64,000 bases of DNA from the NCBI RefSeq assembly GCF_002105535.1, contig NZ_CP015848.1:3576926-3640925 (forward strand), written 5' to 3'. The position numbers and the translations under genes are program-made. This stretch comes from Magnetospirillum sp. ME-1 (GTDB lineage: Bacteria > Pseudomonadota > Alphaproteobacteria > Rhodospirillales > Magnetospirillaceae). This document shows, in pieces, positions 14,481 through 23,306 of the stretch. Numbering within the stretch: position 1 is the first letter of the stretch; every line of letters starts with the position of its first letter. A model generated the notes under the pieces. The model did not search any database and was not told where the DNA came from. It was given only the letters and a program-made list of their open reading frames with translations.

Positions 14481-16295
14481 TCACTTCCCCGCCGCCTCTT
14501 CGCGCTTGGCCTCCAGTTCCAGCCAGCGCACTTCCGCCTCGTCCAGTTCGGACCTTGCCGCCTCGGCGCGGGCGGCCAGTTTTTGGAAGCGGGCGGCGTC
14601 CTTGGCGTAGAGGTTGGGGTCGGCCAGATCGCTTTCCAGCTTGGCGATCTCCGCCGTCAGCGTGTCGATGCGGCCGGGCAGCTGGTCCAGTTCGCGCTGT
14701 TCGTTGTAGGACAGGCGCGTGCGGGCGCTTTGCGGCTTAGGCGGGGCCTGGGGCTTGGACGGCGGCTTGGGCGCCGCCTTTTCCGCCTTGACCGGGCGCT
14801 GGCGCAGGTAATCGGAATAGCCGCCCACATACTCGGCCACCTCGGCATCGCCCTCCACGGCGATGACGCTGGTCACCAGCCGGTCGAGGAAGTCGCGGTC
14901 GTGGCTGACCACCAGCAGGGTGCCGTCGTAATCGGCCAGCACCTCTTCCAGCAGGTCCAGGGTGTCCATGTCGAGATCGTTGGTGGGCTCGTCCAGGATC
15001 AAGAGGTTGGACGGCTTGGCCAGCAGCTTGGCCAGCAGCAGGCGGTTCCGTTCGCCGCCCGACAGGGCGCGGACCGGCGTGCGGGCCTGGGCTTCCGAGA
15101 ACAGGAAGTCCTTCATGTAGCCGACCACGTGCTGGGGCGTGCCCCGCACCCAGACATTGTCGCCGCGTCCGTCGGTCAGCGTGTCCCACACGCTCTTGTC
15201 GGGATCGAGCGCGGCGCGGCGCTGGTCGAAATAGGCGGTCTCCAGATTGGTGCCCAGACGCACCACGCCACCGTCGGGGGCCAGTTCGCCGGTCAGCATG
15301 CGCAAAAGCGTGGTCTTGCCGGCACCGTTGGGGCCGATCAGCCCGACCCGGTCGCCCCTGAGGATGCGGGTGGAGAAGTCCTGGCAGATGCGCTTGTCGC
15401 CGAACGACTTGCTGACGTTTTCCGCCTCGATCACCAGCCGGCCGGACAGCTCGCCCGAATCCGTGGCCAGATTGACCTGGCGGCCGGCGGCCAGCACCTG
15501 GGACTTGCGTTCGGCCCGTTCCGAGCGCAGGCCCTGCAGGGCGCGCAAGCGGCCCATGTTGCGCTTGCGGCGCGCCGTGACGCCCCGGGCCAGCCAGTGC
15601 AGCTCCTGGCGCATGCGGGTGTCCATGCGGGCCAGTTCCGCCTCCTCGGCGGCGAAGACCTCGTCCTGCCAGGCGGGGAATTTCTCGAAGCCGAATTCGG
15701 CGCGGCGCACCTGGCCCCGCTCCAGCCACAGGGTCTGTTTCGACACGGTTTCCAGGAAACGGCGGTCGTGGCTGATCATCACCAGGGCGCCGCCATAGGC
15801 GGACAGCCATTCCTCCAGCCACAGGATGGTGGGCAGGTCCAGATGGTTGGTGGGCTCGTCCAGCAGCAGGGCGTCGGGCTGGCCCACCAGGGCGCGGGCC
15901 AAAGCGGCGCGGCGGCCTTCGCCACCCGACAGCACCACCGGGTCGCGGTCGCCGTCCATGCCCATGGCGTCGAGGACCGCCTCGACCCGGTACATCTGGT
16001 CGCGCTCGTCGGGGCGCAGGCCCTGGGCCACGTAATCGGCGATGGTGGGCGCCAGGATGATGGGGTCCTGGGGCAGCACGGCGATGGTGGTGCCGGGCTG
16101 GACGAAGCGTTCGCCGGAATCGGGCGCGATCTCGCCGGCCAGAACCTTGAGCAGGGTGGACTTGCCCGAGCCGTTGCGGCCGACCAGGCAGGTCTTGTCG
16201 CCCTTGGCGATCCAGGTGGTGACGCCCTCGAACAGCGGCTTGCCGCCGAAGGTCAGACGAACGTCGCGAAGGGCGAGGAGGGGAGGTGGAGCCAT
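14481..16295 (-). CDS. uup: ABC-F family ATPase Uup
   Basis: The 604-residue protein has two ABC ATPase domains: Walker A GRNGSGKST near residue 40 and GPNGAGKTT near 325, signatures LSGGEGRRAAL and [11 protein letters not shown], and Walker [12 protein letters not shown] and [11 protein letters not shown]. It has no membrane part. The C-terminal 100 residues are a charged coiled coil (ELDQLPGRIDTLTAEIAKLE), the hallmark of Uup, which binds ribosomes or branched DNA and affects transposon excision and translation. Upstream of the coil is a Pro/Lys-rich linker. It is not an exporter despite the ABC fold. Confidence 0.9.
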   Translation of the reverse strand: MAPPPLLALRDVRLTFGGKPLFEGVTTWIAKGDKTCLVGRNGSGKSTLLKVLAGEIAPDSGERFVQPGTTIAVLPQDPIILAPTIADYVAQGLRPDERDQMYRVEAVLDAMGMDGDRDPVVLSGGEGRRAALARALVGQPDALLLDEPTNHLDLPTILWLEEWLSAYGGALVMISHDRRFLETVSKQTLWLERGQVRRAEFGFEKFPAWQDEVFAAEEAELARMDTRMRQELHWLARGVTARRKRNMGRLRALQGLRSERAERKSQVLAAGRQVNLATDSGELSGRLVIEAENVSKSFGDKRICQDFSTRILRGDRVGLIGPNGAGKTTLLRMLTGELAPDGGVVRLGTNLETAYFDQRRAALDPDKSVWDTLTDGRGDNVWVRGTPQHVVGYMKDFLFSEAQARTPVRALSGGERNRLLLAKLLAKPSNLLILDEPTNDLDMDTLDLLEEVLADYDGTLLVVSHDRDFLDRLVTSVIAVEGDAEVAEYVGGYSDYLRQRPVKAEKAAPKPPSKPQAPPKPQSARTRLSYNEQRELDQLPGRIDTLTAEIAKLESDLADPNLYAKDAARFQKLAARAEAARSELDEAEVRWLELEAKREEAAGK

Positions 16296-16326
16296 GCCCG
16301 ATGGCTACACCTTGGGGGCCGGGATG

Positions 16327-16803
16327 TCAAACCGGGGGCGCGTCGGGGCAGCCGAACCAGACCGGCTTGGCATCCTGCGGGCCGAGGTGGTGGTAGCCCT
16401 CGCGGATCAGCGAGCCGACCAGCTCGGTATCGTCCACCAGCAGGTCGTGCATCAGCTCGAAATAGGCGCCGAGGAAGGCCGGAAGGCTTTCATAGCCGGT
16501 GGGCAACTGTCCGGCCAGTACCGTCTGGGCCTGTTTGATCAGGCGGGCGTGGCCGCGGCAATGCTCGTCCACATGGGGGCCGAAGCGGTCGCGGGGCAGC
16601 CTGCGCAGCAATTGCTCCTCGTAGAAGCAGTGCGACACCAGCAGCCGGAAGAAATCGTGGCAAAGCGGCAGGATGTTCTCGACCCGGGCGGCCTTTTCCG
16701 CCTCCACCTCGATGCGGGCGGCAAGCTCGATCAGGCGGCGGTGCTCGCGGTCGATCCGCTCGTGCCCCAACGCGAAGTGTTCGGACCAGGCCAAGGTGCG
16801 CAT
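16327..16803 (-). CDS. Haemerythrin-like oxygen/di-iron protein
   Basis: The 158-residue single-domain protein has the haemerythrin iron ligands: HERIDREHRRL, then HCFYEEQLL with His and Glu, HVDEHCRGHARLI and MHDLLVDD. It should bind a non-haem di-iron centre and oxygen, or sense redox state or nitric oxide. Such proteins are numerous in microaerophilic, magnetotactic and chemotactic alphaproteobacteria. ATG 16803 places the motif at the usual distance. It stands alone on the minus strand between uup and a divergent small gene. Confidence 0.85.
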   Translation of the reverse strand: MRTLAWSEHFALGHERIDREHRRLIELAARIEVEAEKAARVENILPLCHDFFRLLVSHCFYEEQLLRRLPRDRFGPHVDEHCRGHARLIKQAQTVLAGQLPTGYESLPAFLGAYFELMHDLLVDDTELVGSLIREGYHHLGPQDAKPVWFGCPDAPPV

Positions 16804-17003
16804 GCTGCCTCTCCTCGATCTCCCGTGCCCATCCCCACGCGGCATCCCATGCCATCGTCGAGTTGAGCATGCCGTTCGTCCGGTGTCCGCCCACGCTTTG
16901 AATCGTTCTGTGACCCTATCTTTCGAATAGGTATTTTGCCGGCGACCCGGGCGCGCCGTTGCGGTAGCCTGGGGCGATCCGGTCAAGGTCAGGGAACGAC
17001 GAT

Positions 17004-17348
17004 ATGCCTTATGTCAGCCGCGACGGGCAGGGCCGTGTGGTCGGGCTTTTCGAGCAGGCCAGCGAGGCTGCCGCCGAAAATCTGCCGGCCAGCCATCCCG
17101 ATGTTCTGGACTTTCTGTTCCGCGATACCGGGGGCGAGCGCAATTCCGCCCGCTTCCTGGCCTCGGACCTGGCCTTCATCCGCGTGGTCGAGGATCTGGT
17201 GGCGGTGCTGGTGGAAAAGCGGGTGATCGCCTTCACCGACCTGCCGCCCGCCGCCCAGGACAAGCTGCTGGACCGCCGGTCCATGCGCTCCTACCTGTCG
17301 GGCGTCTCGGGGGTGTTTTCCGGCGATGGCGAGGCCAAGATCATCTGA
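17004..17348 (+). CDS. Uncharacterised 114-residue protein
   Basis: I do not recognise a function. The opening MPYVSRDGQGRVVGLFEQ is shared with a widespread family of small proteins that databases have sometimes mislabelled as tryptophan synthase beta-like. The rest is acidic and helical (DLAFIRVVEDLVAVLVEKRV), without signal peptide or membrane segment. A GC-rich hairpin follows the stop, so it is probably a single-gene transcript. Confidence 0.65.
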   Translation: MPYVSRDGQGRVVGLFEQASEAAAENLPASHPDVLDFLFRDTGGERNSARFLASDLAFIRVVEDLVAVLVEKRVIAFTDLPPAAQDKLLDRRSMRSYLSGVSGVFSGDGEAKII

Positions 17349-17411
17349 AACAGGCCCCTTTTCCTGCCCCATACGTTTGGACTAAGCTTTCCCGTCGCAC
17401 ATAAGCGGCTC

Positions 17412-17434
17412 CTCCCGGCGGCCCTCGCCGGGAG
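17412..17434 (+). terminator. Stem-loop after the 17004 gene
   Basis: CTCCCGGCG and CGCCGGGAG form a perfect 9-bp stem with a five-base loop. No T run follows. It lies 64 bases past the upstream stop and 26 bases before the carbonic-anhydrase-like start, so it could end the first transcript or shape the leader of the second. Confidence 0.5.
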
Positions 17435-17459
17435 CGACAAACGGGAAGGAAACGCCAAC

Positions 17460-17993
17460 ATGTCCCAATGCTGTAGCGATGCGCTGAAAGACCTGTCGCG
17501 CCGGGGCTTCGTCAAGTTCGCGCTGGGGGCGGGAGCCGCCCTGTGGGTCGGCTTCAGGCCCGAGATCAGCCTGGCCGCCGGCGGCACCGACGCCCTGCTG
17601 CTGTCGTGCATGGATTACCGCCTGATGGACGATATCGTCCGCTACATGGGCGGCCGCAACATGACCGACAAATACGATCATGTGGTGCTGGCCGGCGCCT
17701 CGCTGGGCGTGCTTCAGGACAAGAACGTCTCGTGGGGCCAGACCTTCTGGGATCACGTCCAGGTCGCCATCGACCTGCATCAGATCAAGAAGGTGATCGT
17801 CATGGATCACCGCGATTGCGGCGCCTACAAGGTGTTCCTCGGTGCCGACGCGGTGAAGGACAAGGCGACCGAAACCGCCTCGCACGCCGCCAAGCTGAAG
17901 GCGCTGGGCGCTCAGATCGGCGCCAGGCATCCCGGTCTGGCGGTGGAACTGCTGATCATGGATCTGGACGGCAAGGTCGAAGCCGTGGCCTGA
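17460..17993 (+). CDS. Tat-exported beta-carbonic-anhydrase-like protein
   Basis: The 177-residue product starts with a Tat signal (LSRRGFVKFALGAGAALWVG, about residues 12-31). The rest resembles beta-class carbonic anhydrase: LLSCMDYRL gives the Cys ligand with the Asp-Arg dyad, and VMDHRDCGAYK gives the His and second Cys ligands of zinc. The usual cytoplasmic enzyme has no export signal and is a little longer. If active, it would interconvert CO2 and bicarbonate in the periplasm. The protein is short at the C-terminus, so activity is not certain. ATG 17460 follows GGGAAGGAAA. Confidence 0.75.
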   Translation: MSQCCSDALKDLSRRGFVKFALGAGAALWVGFRPEISLAAGGTDALLLSCMDYRLMDDIVRYMGGRNMTDKYDHVVLAGASLGVLQDKNVSWGQTFWDHVQVAIDLHQIKKVIVMDHRDCGAYKVFLGADAVKDKATETASHAAKLKALGAQIGARHPGLAVELLIMDLDGKVEAVA

Positions 17994-18002
17994 GTCGCGT
18001 CC

Positions 18003-18092
18003 TGTCACCCTGAGACGACGTCGAAGGGTCTTTCAGGCGAGAGCGGGTGCGCCTCAGGCTGAAAGATCCCTCGGCTGCGCCTCGGGATGACA
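18003..18092. repeat. Dispersed palindromic repeat, family B copy 2
   Basis: TGTCACCCTGAGACGACGTC, GGGTCTTTCAGGC, GCTGAAAGATCCCTCG and CTCGGGATGACA repeat the plan of 7725-7814. It lies between convergent genes and ends nine bases before the Kup stop. Confidence 0.7.
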
Positions 18093-18100
18093 ATATGCCG

Positions 18101-19993
18101 CTACAGCTGGACCTGGATGCCCAGCTCCACCACGCGGCCCGCCGGGATGCGGAAGAAGTCGGTGGCGGCCACGGCGTTGCGGCTCATGATGACGAACAGG
18201 CGTTCGCGCCATTCCGGCATCTCGGGATGGGTGGACGGCACCAGGGTCTCGCGGCCCAGGAAGAACGAGGTGTCCATCATCTCGAATTCCAGGCCGAAGG
18301 CCTTGCACAGGCGCAGCACCTTGGGGATGTCCGGCTCCTGGAAGAAGCCGTAGCGCACCGTGATGCGGTAGAAGCCCTCGGCAAGGCCCTCCACCACCAG
18401 ACGGTCGCGGGCCGAGACGCGGGGGATGTCCTCGGTGATGACGGTCAGGAACACCACCCGCTGGTGCAGCACCTTGTTGTGCTTCAGGTTGTGCAGCAGG
18501 GCGATGGGCACCGTGTCGGTGCCCCCCGTCATGAACACGGCGGTGCCGCGCACCCTGAGGATGTTGCTGGACTCCTTCTGCTGGGCCATGAACATGTCCA
18601 GCGGCATGGCCCCATCGGCCAGGCGGCGCGACAGGATTTCGCGCCCCTTGCGCCAGGTGGCCATCAGCAGCAGCATGCCGAAGCCCACCGCCAGCGGGAA
18701 CCAGCCGCCCTGGGCGACCTTCAGCAGGTTGGCGCTGAGGAAGCCGATATCGATGGACAGGAACGCCACCCCCAGCACCACGCACAACCACAGCGGCCAG
18801 TTCCAGCTGCGGTGCGCCACCACCAGCGCCAGGATGGTGGTGGCCGCCATGGTGCCGGTCACCGCGATGCCGTAGGCGGCGGCGAGATTGCTCGAGCTCT
18901 TGAAGCCGATCACCAGGGCGAAGATTCCCAGCAGCAGGCCCCAGTTGGCGCGCGGAATGTAGATCTGGCCCTCTTCCTCGTCCGAGGTGTGGCGGATGTC
19001 CAGCCGCGGCGAATAGCCCAGCTGCACCGCCTGGCGCGACAGCGAGAACACCCCCGAGATCACCGCCTGGCTGGCGATGATGGTCGCCATGGTCGCCAGG
19101 ATCACCATGGGATAGAGCCCCCAGTCGGGGACCAGCAGATAGAACGGATTCTTGGCCGCCGCCGGGTCTTCCAGGATCAGGGCGGCCTGGCCGAAATAGT
19201 TCAGCGCCAGCGCCGGCAGTACCAGGATGAACCACGCCAGCTGGATGGGGCGCTTGCCGAAATGGCCCATGTCGGCGTAAAGCGCCTCGGCGCCCGTCAC
19301 CGCCAGCACCACCGAGCCCAGCACGATGAAGGCGATCCAGCCGTGGGTGGCCAGGAAGACGGCGCCGTAGGCCGGGTTCATGGCCTTCAGGATGTAGGGG
19401 TGCTCGACGATCTGGGCGATTCCCAGGACGGCCAGGGTGATGAACCACACCACCATCACCGGGCCGAACAGCCGACCCACCGTTTCGGTGCCCCGGCTCT
19501 GGATGGCGAACAGGCCGACCAGCACGGCCAGGGTGATGGGCACCACGAAGGGGGCGAAGAACGGCGTTCCCACCTCCAGGCCCTCGACCGCCGACAGCAC
19601 CGAGATGGCCGGGGTGATCATGCCGTCGCCGATGAACAGGGCGGCGCCGAACAGGCCCAGCCCGACCATGGGGCCGACCAGTCCGCGGTCGCCGCCGGTG
19701 GCGCGCACCGCCAGCGCCAGCAGCGACAGGATGCCGCCCTCGCCCCGGTTGTCGGCGCGCATGACGAACAGGACGTATTTGGCCGTGACCACCAGGAGGA
19801 TGGCCCAGAACACCAGCGAGGCGATGCCGATGACGTTGTCGGGGGTGGACGGGATGCCGTGATCGGGATCGAAGCATTCCTTCAGGGTGTAGAGCGGGCT
19901 GGTGCCGATATCGCCGTAGACGACGCCGATGGCCGCCAGGGTCAGGGCGCCCATGCGCTTTACATCTGTTTTTTCCGTCGCGGCCGGTTCCAT
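18101..19993 (-). CDS. kup: Low-affinity potassium transporter Kup, second of a tandem pair
   Basis: The 630-residue protein has about twelve membrane helices and a C-terminal cytoplasmic domain. Family signatures are GVVYGDIGTSPLYTLKECF at residue 20, ADNRGEGGILSLLALAV, TGAEALYADMGHFGKRPIQ and DISFFLGRE-like TSFFLGRETLVPS near the end. Kup imports K+ with protons and is the main uptake route at low pH. It starts two bases after the stop of the first kup gene, so the two form an operon. Length matches E. coli Kup (622). Confidence 0.93.
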   Translation of the reverse strand: MEPAATEKTDVKRMGALTLAAIGVVYGDIGTSPLYTLKECFDPDHGIPSTPDNVIGIASLVFWAILLVVTAKYVLFVMRADNRGEGGILSLLALAVRATGGDRGLVGPMVGLGLFGAALFIGDGMITPAISVLSAVEGLEVGTPFFAPFVVPITLAVLVGLFAIQSRGTETVGRLFGPVMVVWFITLAVLGIAQIVEHPYILKAMNPAYGAVFLATHGWIAFIVLGSVVLAVTGAEALYADMGHFGKRPIQLAWFILVLPALALNYFGQAALILEDPAAAKNPFYLLVPDWGLYPMVILATMATIIASQAVISGVFSLSRQAVQLGYSPRLDIRHTSDEEEGQIYIPRANWGLLLGIFALVIGFKSSSNLAAAYGIAVTGTMAATTILALVVAHRSWNWPLWLCVVLGVAFLSIDIGFLSANLLKVAQGGWFPLAVGFGMLLLMATWRKGREILSRRLADGAMPLDMFMAQQKESSNILRVRGTAVFMTGGTDTVPIALLHNLKHNKVLHQRVVFLTVITEDIPRVSARDRLVVEGLAEGFYRITVRYGFFQEPDIPKVLRLCKAFGLEFEMMDTSFFLGRETLVPSTHPEMPEWRERLFVIMSRNAVAATDFFRIPAGRVVELGIQVQL

Positions 19994-19995
19994 GG

Positions 19996-21885
19996 CTACA
20001 ACTCGATCTGGCTGCCCAGCTCAACCACGCGGTTGCTGGGCAGGTGGAAGAAGTCCATGGCGCTGGTGGCCATGCGCGAAAGGGTGCCGAACAGGGTTTC
20101 GCGCAGGCCCTCGAAGCCCTTCTTCTCGGTGGGGACCAGGGTCTCGCGCGAGACGAAATAGGACACCGACATGGGCTCGTAGAAGAAGCCCAGCTGGTCG
20201 GTGCGGGCATGGGCCAGCGCCTTGGGCACGTTGGGGCTCTCCATGAAGCCGTAGCGCAGGAACAACCGGTGGAAATTGGGGGCCAGCAGGCGGTTTTCCA
20301 GGCGCTGCTCCTCGGGGACGAAGGGCACTTCCTCCACCAGCACGGTCAGCAGCACGACGCGCTCGTGGACGATCTTGTTGTGCTTCATGTTGTGGAGCAG
20401 GGCGATGGGCACGCCTTCCGAGGTGCCGGTCAGGAACACGGCGGTGCCCGGCACGCGCGGCACCCGGTCCGACAGCGAGGCCAGGAAATCCTCGACCGGC
20501 AGGGCGTCGGCCTTCAGGCGGGCCAGCAGGCGCCGGCGGCCGTCCTTCCAGGTGGTCAGCAGGGTGAACAGCAGGCCGCCCACCACCAGCGGGAACCAGC
20601 CGCCATCGGGAATCTTGATGGAATTGGCCAGGAAGAAGGCCAGGTCCACCACCAGGAACCCGCCGATCAGCCACTTCACCTTGCGCGGATTCCACTTCCA
20701 GATCAGCAGCATCACCGTGCCCACCAGCAGGGCGTCGATGACCATGGTGCCGGTCACCGCCACGCCGTAGGCGGCGGCCAGATTGGACGAGGTCTTGAAG
20801 CCCACCACCAGGGCCATGACCATGGCCATCAGCAGCCAGTTCACGAAGGGCAGGTAGATCTGGCCCATCTCCTCTTCCGAGGTGTGGATGATCTCCATGC
20901 GCGGCAGGAAGCCCAGTTGGATGGCCTGGCGGGTCACCGAAAACGCGCCGGAGATCACCGCTTGGCTGGCGATCACCGTCGCCATGGTGGCCAGGATCAC
21001 CAGCGGCAGGGCCAGATGGGCGGGCGCCAGGTTGAAGAACGGGTTGGCGATGGCCTCGGGCTGGGCGATCAGCAGGGCGCCCTGGCCGAAATAGTTCAGG
21101 ATCAGGGCCGGCAGCACCAGGATGTACCAGGCCAGCCGGATGGGCAGGCGGCCGAAATGCCCCATGTCGGTGTAAAGCGCCTCGGCGCCGGTCACCGCCA
21201 GCACCACCGAGCCCAGCGCCAGGAAGGCGTGCCAGCCCTCGCGGAACAGGAACGAGATGGCGTAATGGGGCGACAGCGCCGCCAGCACGCTGGGGGCGTG
21301 CGACAGGTTGCGGATCCCTAAGATGGCCAGCGTCAGGAACCACACCAGCATCACGGGGCCGAACATCTTGCCCACCAGGTCGGTGCCGTGGCTTTGGATG
21401 GCGAACAGCACGAACAGGATGCAAAGGGTCAGCGGCACCACCCATTGCCCCAGGTGCGGCGCAGCCACCTGCAGGCCTTCCACCGCCGACAGCACGGAAA
21501 TGGCCGGGGTGATGATGGAATCGCCGTAGAACAGGGCGGCGGCGAAGATGCCCAGCGCGCTGACCATGATGGACAGGCGGCGGTTGCTCTCGGCGGCGTG
21601 GCTGACCAGGGCCAGCAGGGCCAGCGAACCGCCCTCACCCCGGTTGTCGGCCCGCATGATGATGACCACGTACTTGAACGAGACGATGATGGTGATGGCC
21701 CAGAACACCAGGGACAGCACGCCCAGGATGTTGCCCTTGTCCATGGCGACCGCGTGCGGGCCGCTGAAGGTTTCCTTCATGGCGTAGAGCGGGCTGGTAC
21801 CGATGTCGCCGAACACCACCCCGACGGCGGCGAGCATCAGGCCGGCGACGTTGCGGGACTTTCCGTCTCCGCCATGGGCCGTCAT
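19996..21885 (-). CDS. kup: Low-affinity potassium transporter Kup, first of a tandem pair
   Basis: The 629-residue protein repeats the Kup plan: GVVFGDIGTSPLYAMKETF, ADNRGEGGSLALLALVSHA, TGAEALYTDMGHFGRLPIR and SYFVSRETLVP. It is clearly a paralogue of the next gene but has diverged over its whole length, including the C-terminal cytoplasmic domain, so the copies are old and both appear intact. The reason for two adjacent copies is unknown; they may differ in affinity, cation choice or regulation, for example by c-di-AMP-like ligands in other bacteria. Confidence 0.93.
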   Translation of the reverse strand: MTAHGGDGKSRNVAGLMLAAVGVVFGDIGTSPLYAMKETFSGPHAVAMDKGNILGVLSLVFWAITIIVSFKYVVIIMRADNRGEGGSLALLALVSHAAESNRRLSIMVSALGIFAAALFYGDSIITPAISVLSAVEGLQVAAPHLGQWVVPLTLCILFVLFAIQSHGTDLVGKMFGPVMLVWFLTLAILGIRNLSHAPSVLAALSPHYAISFLFREGWHAFLALGSVVLAVTGAEALYTDMGHFGRLPIRLAWYILVLPALILNYFGQGALLIAQPEAIANPFFNLAPAHLALPLVILATMATVIASQAVISGAFSVTRQAIQLGFLPRMEIIHTSEEEMGQIYLPFVNWLLMAMVMALVVGFKTSSNLAAAYGVAVTGTMVIDALLVGTVMLLIWKWNPRKVKWLIGGFLVVDLAFFLANSIKIPDGGWFPLVVGGLLFTLLTTWKDGRRRLLARLKADALPVEDFLASLSDRVPRVPGTAVFLTGTSEGVPIALLHNMKHNKIVHERVVLLTVLVEEVPFVPEEQRLENRLLAPNFHRLFLRYGFMESPNVPKALAHARTDQLGFFYEPMSVSYFVSRETLVPTEKKGFEGLRETLFGTLSRMATSAMDFFHLPSNRVVELGSQIEL

Positions 21886-21950
21886 ATCAGGTGTCCCCCT
21901 TAGACATCAGGGCGTATGGCTACTGATATCGCGCCCAGAGTCAAGAGCGG

Positions 21951-22664
21951 TTAGCGTGACAGCAGCTCTTCCACAAAAGCGGGCACCAGCTGAGAGGCAG
22001 GGCCCATGCGGGTTTCACGGAAGAGCGACGCCCCTTCGGATGGTTCCAGATTAAGCTCGATCGTATGGGCGCGGCCCTGATTGGCCACTGTCTGGACGAA
22101 GCCGGCGGCGGGGTAGACGTGCCCCGACGTGCCGATGGAGACGAACAGCGCGCAGCGGGCCAAGGCGTCGAAGATGCGGTCCATGTGAAGCGGCATTTCG
22201 CCGAACCACACCACGTGGGGGCGCAAACTGCCGGTCCGGTGGCAGTCGGGACATTTGGCGTCCACCGCCAGGTCCTCGCTCCAGGCGAAGGGGCGGGCGC
22301 ATTTGCCGCAGCGGATCTTCAGCAGTTCGCCATGCATGTGGATCAGGTTTTCCGTCCCGGCCCGCTCGTGCAGGTCGTCGATGTTCTGGGTGACCACCAG
22401 CACCTCGCCCGGCCATTCCCGCTCGAGGCGCGCCAGGGCCAGATGGGCGGCGTTGGGCCGGATGTCGCCTTCCACCAGATTGCGCCGCCTTGTGTTGTAG
22501 AAGGCCTGGACGCGGGCGGGATCGCGGCGGAAGCCGTCGGGCGTGGCCACGTCTTCCAGCCGCACCTTGGACCAGATGCCGTCCTTGTCGCGGAAGGTGT
22601 CCAGGCCGGATTCCTTGGAAATCCCGGCGCCGGTCAGAATGACGATGCTGTCCTTTCCAGCCAT
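21951..22664 (-). CDS. cobB: NAD-dependent protein deacylase (sirtuin, CobB type)
   Basis: The 237-residue protein is a class III sirtuin. It has the NAD site ILTGAGISKESGLDTFRDKD, the catalytic TQNIDDLHERAG and HMHGELLKIRC (active His), and a zinc module CGKC...CPDC. It removes acetyl or succinyl groups from lysine in exchange for NAD. The Tyr-x-x-Arg motif that marks desuccinylases is represented by AFYNTRRR. ATG 22664 is preferred over the in-frame ATG 30 bases upstream because GAAGGA lies before it. It is divergent from the phosphatase gene. Confidence 0.92.
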   Translation of the reverse strand: MAGKDSIVILTGAGISKESGLDTFRDKDGIWSKVRLEDVATPDGFRRDPARVQAFYNTRRRNLVEGDIRPNAAHLALARLEREWPGEVLVVTQNIDDLHERAGTENLIHMHGELLKIRCGKCARPFAWSEDLAVDAKCPDCHRTGSLRPHVVWFGEMPLHMDRIFDALARCALFVSIGTSGHVYPAAGFVQTVANQGRAHTIELNLEPSEGASLFRETRMGPASQLVPAFVEELLSR

Positions 22665-22831
22665 GACGCGTTCCTTCGTTCCAATGCCCCTCAAGCGCCG
22701 GGCGCGCGTCCCGCGCTTGGCTTCCGCGCCATAAGGCGCGCGGCCCCTTGGGCCTAACCAGATCCCGATGAGCCATGCTCACCGGACTCTGGTATCATAG
22801 TGCCGGTCAACGAAACGGCAGGAAGCGCTCC

Positions 22832-23305
22832 ATGGTCAAGGTTCTGTTCGTCTGCACCGGCAACATCTGCCGTTCGCCCACCGCCGACGGGGTGTTCCGC
22901 GCCCTGGTGGCCGCCGAGGGGCTGGCCGGGCGGGTAGGCGTGGATTCCGCCGGAACCCACGCCTACCACGTGGGCGAACCGCCGGACCGCCGTTCCACCG
23001 AGGCGGCGCGCAAGCGGGGCTACGAGTTGAAGGACCTGCGGGCGCGCGCCCTGAAGAAGAGTGATTTCGCCGAGTTCGACCTGCTGCTGGCCATGGACCG
23101 CGGCCATCTGGAGATCATGCGCCGGGCCTGTCCGCCCGAATATCACGGGCGGCTGGCGCTGTTCCTGTCGTTTGCGCCGCAACTGGGCCTGCAGGACGTT
23201 CCCGACCCCTATTACGGGGCGGGCGATGGCTTCGAGCGGGTGCTGGACATGATCGAGGCCGGCTCGGCCGGACTGCTCGCCCATATCCGGGAAAGGGTGC
23301 GGTAG
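22832..23305 (+). CDS. Low-molecular-weight protein-tyrosine phosphatase
   Basis: The 157-residue enzyme has the LMW-PTP P-loop VLFVCTGNICRSPTADGV (Cys nucleophile and Arg) and the general-acid loop DVPDPYYG. It dephosphorylates phosphotyrosine proteins, often kinases that control exopolysaccharide synthesis; an arsenate reductase role is less likely. ATG 22832 puts the P-loop at residue 9, as in the family. No tyrosine kinase gene is adjacent. The stop nearly abuts that of a convergent gene. Confidence 0.9.
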   Translation: MVKVLFVCTGNICRSPTADGVFRALVAAEGLAGRVGVDSAGTHAYHVGEPPDRRSTEAARKRGYELKDLRARALKKSDFAEFDLLLAMDRGHLEIMRRACPPEYHGRLALFLSFAPQLGLQDVPDPYYGAGDGFERVLDMIEAGSAGLLAHIRERVR

Positions 23306-23306
23306 C

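Noticed and set aside
13716-16538. A very long frame of about 940 codons on the plus strand
   Set aside because: It lies antisense to the EamA and uup genes and is low-complexity (rich in Gly, Gln, His), as expected from GC-rich antisense DNA. The minus-strand genes have clear motifs and ribosome sites.
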